Assembly (NCBI RefSeq): GCF_021602155.1
Contig: NZ_BQHY01000004.1
Location: 338,632-402,631, forward strand
Direction of reading: 5' to 3'
Source of the DNA: Pseudomonas parakoreensis
GTDB lineage: Bacteria; Pseudomonadota; Gammaproteobacteria; Pseudomonadales; Pseudomonadaceae
Length of the DNA stretch: 64,000 bases
This document shows, one piece after another, positions 62,725 through 64,000 of the stretch (the stretch's first letter is position 1; each line of letters begins with the position of its first letter). The notes under the pieces were generated by a model. The model did no database searches, was not told where the DNA came from, and saw nothing but the letters and a program-made list of their open reading frames with translations. The translations under genes were made by a program, and so were the position numbers.

Positions 62725-62933
62725 AAGCGGACTGATCCACAGCCCGCCAAACCAGAGGCTTCGCGCCGGGCGCTCGCTGCAACGATGCCTAACCGTGCGC
62801 AACTGTGTTTTACAAAGTCACTCGAAAAGTCACTGAGCCTTTTTGGCACCATCCCGGCGTTCTGCCGACCGTCACCAATCCAAAATCCTACAGCTCGTCG
62901 CTTCACCCTCGCCCACCTACCGCACCTCGATTA

Positions 62934-62949
62934 CTGTATATGCAACCAG
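62934..62949 (+). promoter_or_regulatory. LexA-type box
   Basis: CTGTATATGCAACCAG fits CTG-N10-CAG with an AT-rich left half, 20 bp before the GTG start of the next gene. The right half is imperfect relative to the ACAG consensus. It would place the coiled-coil gene under SOS control, as is usual for phage and tailocin border genes. Confidence 0.55.
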
Positions 62950-62968
62950 TAATCAGCAAGGCATTCCC

Positions 62969-63295
62969 GTGGACCCCCTCTATATAGAAGACACCGACGA
63001 TTGGCTCGGTAACCCGACTTCGCTCGAAACCTGCCGGCACCAGCTCAGGATGTACGAAAACGAATTCGAAGCGCTCACCCTCAAGCTCGATCGGGCGCTT
63101 GAAAATATCGAGGGCTTGGTTCGTGACAATGATGCGCTCACCCAGGAGAGAAATTCCCTTAGGGCAAAGCTTCAGTACGCCGAGGGGGACTTACTGAGCG
63201 AAAGGGGCAGGTTTGCGGACGTGGCCCACCAGAGAGACCATCTATTCCATGAAAACCAGCGACTGCTCAGGGAGTTGCGTGAGATGAAGAGCTGA
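62969..63295 (+). CDS. coiled-coil protein, probably SOS-controlled
   Basis: The protein is 108 residues from GTG 62969 (AAGG upstream); in-frame codons further left lie over the LexA-type box and lack a start. VDPLYIEDTDDWLGNPTSLE is followed by a long charged coiled coil (ALTLKLDRALENIEGLVRDN and onwards) to the end. Similar small proteins stand at LexA-regulated borders of pseudomonad phage-like clusters, by memory. Function is unknown. Its 3' end overlaps the convergent Rz gene by 29 bp. Confidence 0.65.
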   Translation: MDPLYIEDTDDWLGNPTSLETCRHQLRMYENEFEALTLKLDRALENIEGLVRDNDALTQERNSLRAKLQYAEGDLLSERGRFADVAHQRDHLFHENQRLLRELREMKS

Positions 63296-63791
63296 CCGCC
63301 TTCACATACGCCTGACACGCCTGCAGGGCAATCAGCCCCCGGTCGCCGGTGTCGGTGATGGCGATAATTCGTTGAGCATGCGCCGGGTCAAGTCGGGCTC
63401 GTACGGCTGCATGATCCAAGCCGCCGGTGCTGGAGGTGGTTGGCACGTCGCAGCCTTTGGCAGCGTCGGTTGCGTCGAGGAGGACTGACAGCCGCAAATC
63501 AGAAGTGGCAAGGCGATCGCGAAGACGATCTTGGTCACGTTGGGCATCGGTCATTTTCCTGAAGTGGGTTTGCTCACTGGACGCCAGCTTCTGCTCGAGC
63601 ACCAGCCGTTTGTCCTGCTCGGCCTGCTGTGCAGTGGCCGCGGCCTGGGTCAGTTGATTGAGGATTTCGGCGTGCTGCTGGGACTGCTCGGCCAACTGCT
63701 TGCCGTAGCGCCAGTCCTGAAACTGCCAGGCGCTGCCAGCGCCGATCAGCACCAGCGCCAGCACGCCAACCGCTTTCCACGGAACGACCAT
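63267..63791 (-). CDS. phage lysis protein Rz (inner-membrane spanin subunit)
   Basis: The protein is 174 residues from the ATG at 63791 (TGATG overlap with the endolysin stop). One N-terminal membrane helix (KAVGVLALVLIGAGSAWQFQ) is followed by a long periplasmic coiled coil (HAEILNQLTQAAATAQQAEQ). With Rz1, nested inside it in another frame, it forms the complex that fuses inner and outer membranes at lysis. The order endolysin, Rz, Rz1 is the standard phage lysis cassette. Confidence 0.85.
   Translation of the reverse strand: MVVPWKAVGVLALVLIGAGSAWQFQDWRYGKQLAEQSQQHAEILNQLTQAAATAQQAEQDKRLVLEQKLASSEQTHFRKMTDAQRDQDRLRDRLATSDLRLSVLLDATDAAKGCDVPTTSSTGGLDHAAVRARLDPAHAQRIIAITDTGDRGLIALQACQAYVKAVSSSSHATP
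63332..63547 (-). CDS. nested Rz1-like outer-membrane spanin lipoprotein
   Basis: A 71-residue frame lies wholly inside the Rz gene in a different reading frame. The signal sequence ends in a lipobox (IALPLLICGC), and the mature part is Pro-rich (CQPPPAPAAWIMQPYEPDLT), as in Rz1 of lambdoid phages. Its ATG lies at 63547. The nesting and composition together make the call strong despite its small size. Confidence 0.82.
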   Translation of the reverse strand: MPNVTKIVFAIALPLLICGCQSSSTQPTLPKAATCQPPPAPAAWIMQPYEPDLTRRMLNELSPSPTPATGG

Positions 63792-64000
63792 CACGGCACA
63801 TCCCTGAAGAAGACGTGCCCACCCAAACTGAGCGTCTGCTTGGCCTTCGCCGCCCAGGCCGGCGCCTTGATGTTGGTAGCGTAGTAATGCGTGGCGCCGC
63901 CGGTGGGATCCGGCACCTTGCCGTCGATCACTTGATCAGCAGCGATTCGGCATTGCGCCAGCTCGCGAAACGGGATTTCCTTTACGCCGATCAGGAACTG
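63791..64000 (-). CDS. phage endolysin, cell-wall hydrolase type (partial)
   Basis: The frame runs in from the right edge and ends at TGA 63791-63793. The visible 69 residues include CRIAADQVIDGKVPDPTGGA then THYYATNIKAPAWAAKAKQT, the SleB/cell-wall-hydrolase-2 type end. It cleaves peptidoglycan. The N-terminal part, with its catalytic Glu, lies outside the window. It is coupled to Rz by overlapping stop and start codons. Confidence 0.8.
   Translation of the reverse strand, partial: QFLIGVKEIPFRELAQCRIAADQVIDGKVPDPTGGATHYYATNIKAPAWAAKAKQTLSLGGHVFFRDVP

Noticed and set aside
62725-62930. Remaining half of the tRNA-Pro gene
   Set aside because: Past 62724 the sequence does not match the expected anticodon 5' strand, D arm or acceptor 5' strand, so no intact tRNA is present.

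Overview
The window looks like a chromosomal segment of a fluorescent pseudomonad (Pseudomonas fluorescens group). The reasons are the GC-rich coding sequence, many REP-type palindromes between genes with cores such as GGGAGCTGGCTTGCCAGCGA and GAAGGCTGCGATCTTTTGA, the dense LysR/AraC regulator content, and the types of small gene clusters present. This assignment is inference; no 16S or housekeeping gene is in the window.

Layout. (1) 1-6800: an Rhs polymorphic toxin with an adjacent immunity gene, followed by an AT-rich tract of orphan immunity genes, two scraps of displaced toxin ends and one frameshifted immunity pseudogene. (2) 6.9-16.4 kb: a VanW-family protein, a GT2 glycosyltransferase, three small envelope or hypothetical genes, an AttEFGH-like ABC export operon (ATPase, fused double FtsX permease, AttH/CrtC-like lipoprotein) and a membrane sulfatase-fold phosphotransferase. 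(3) 16.8-35.0 kb: a tightly packed 17-gene exopolysaccharide operon. It has UDP-glucose dehydrogenase, UDP-glucuronate epimerase, an initiating phosphosugar transferase, a CpsD-like ATPase, Wza, a Wzz/GumC-like co-polymerase, three glycosyltransferases, a Wzy/WaaL-like polymerase, Wzx, a secreted glycoside-hydrolase-like protein, two carbohydrate deacetylases of different folds and two acyltransferases. A truncated duplicate of one acyltransferase closes it. Together these predict an acidic, acylated and deacetylated Wzx/Wzy-type polysaccharide. (4) 35.2-44.1 kb: a methyltransferase, a LysR/esterase pair, an MscS channel with a cyclic-nucleotide-type domain, and a DoxX, monooxygenase, amidohydrolase and isochorismatase-like operon. 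(5) 44.2-54.5 kb: a protein built from two copies of one module, LysR and AraC regulators, two paralogous winged-helix/ATPase regulators lying tail to tail with overlapping ends, a GlxA-type regulator and a pirin. (6) 54.7-62.3 kb: LysR/MFS/quinone oxidoreductase, a hydrolase, an ABC exporter, a VOC protein and two small exported proteins. (7) 62.6-64.0 kb: a 47-bp 3' fragment of a tRNA-Pro(GGG) gene, read as the left attachment site of a prophage or phage-like island. Beyond it are a LexA-type box, a coiled-coil gene and a lysis cassette (nested Rz/Rz1 spanins and a truncated cell-wall hydrolase) running off the right edge.

The most interesting places are the toxin/immunity graveyard at 5.1-6.8 kb, the acidic exopolysaccharide operon with its Lys-less Walker A ATPase and partial gene duplication, the overlapping pair of ATPase regulators, the two-module protein at 44.2 kb, and the tRNA-Pro integration scar. 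All calls come from reading the sequence; no database search was run.
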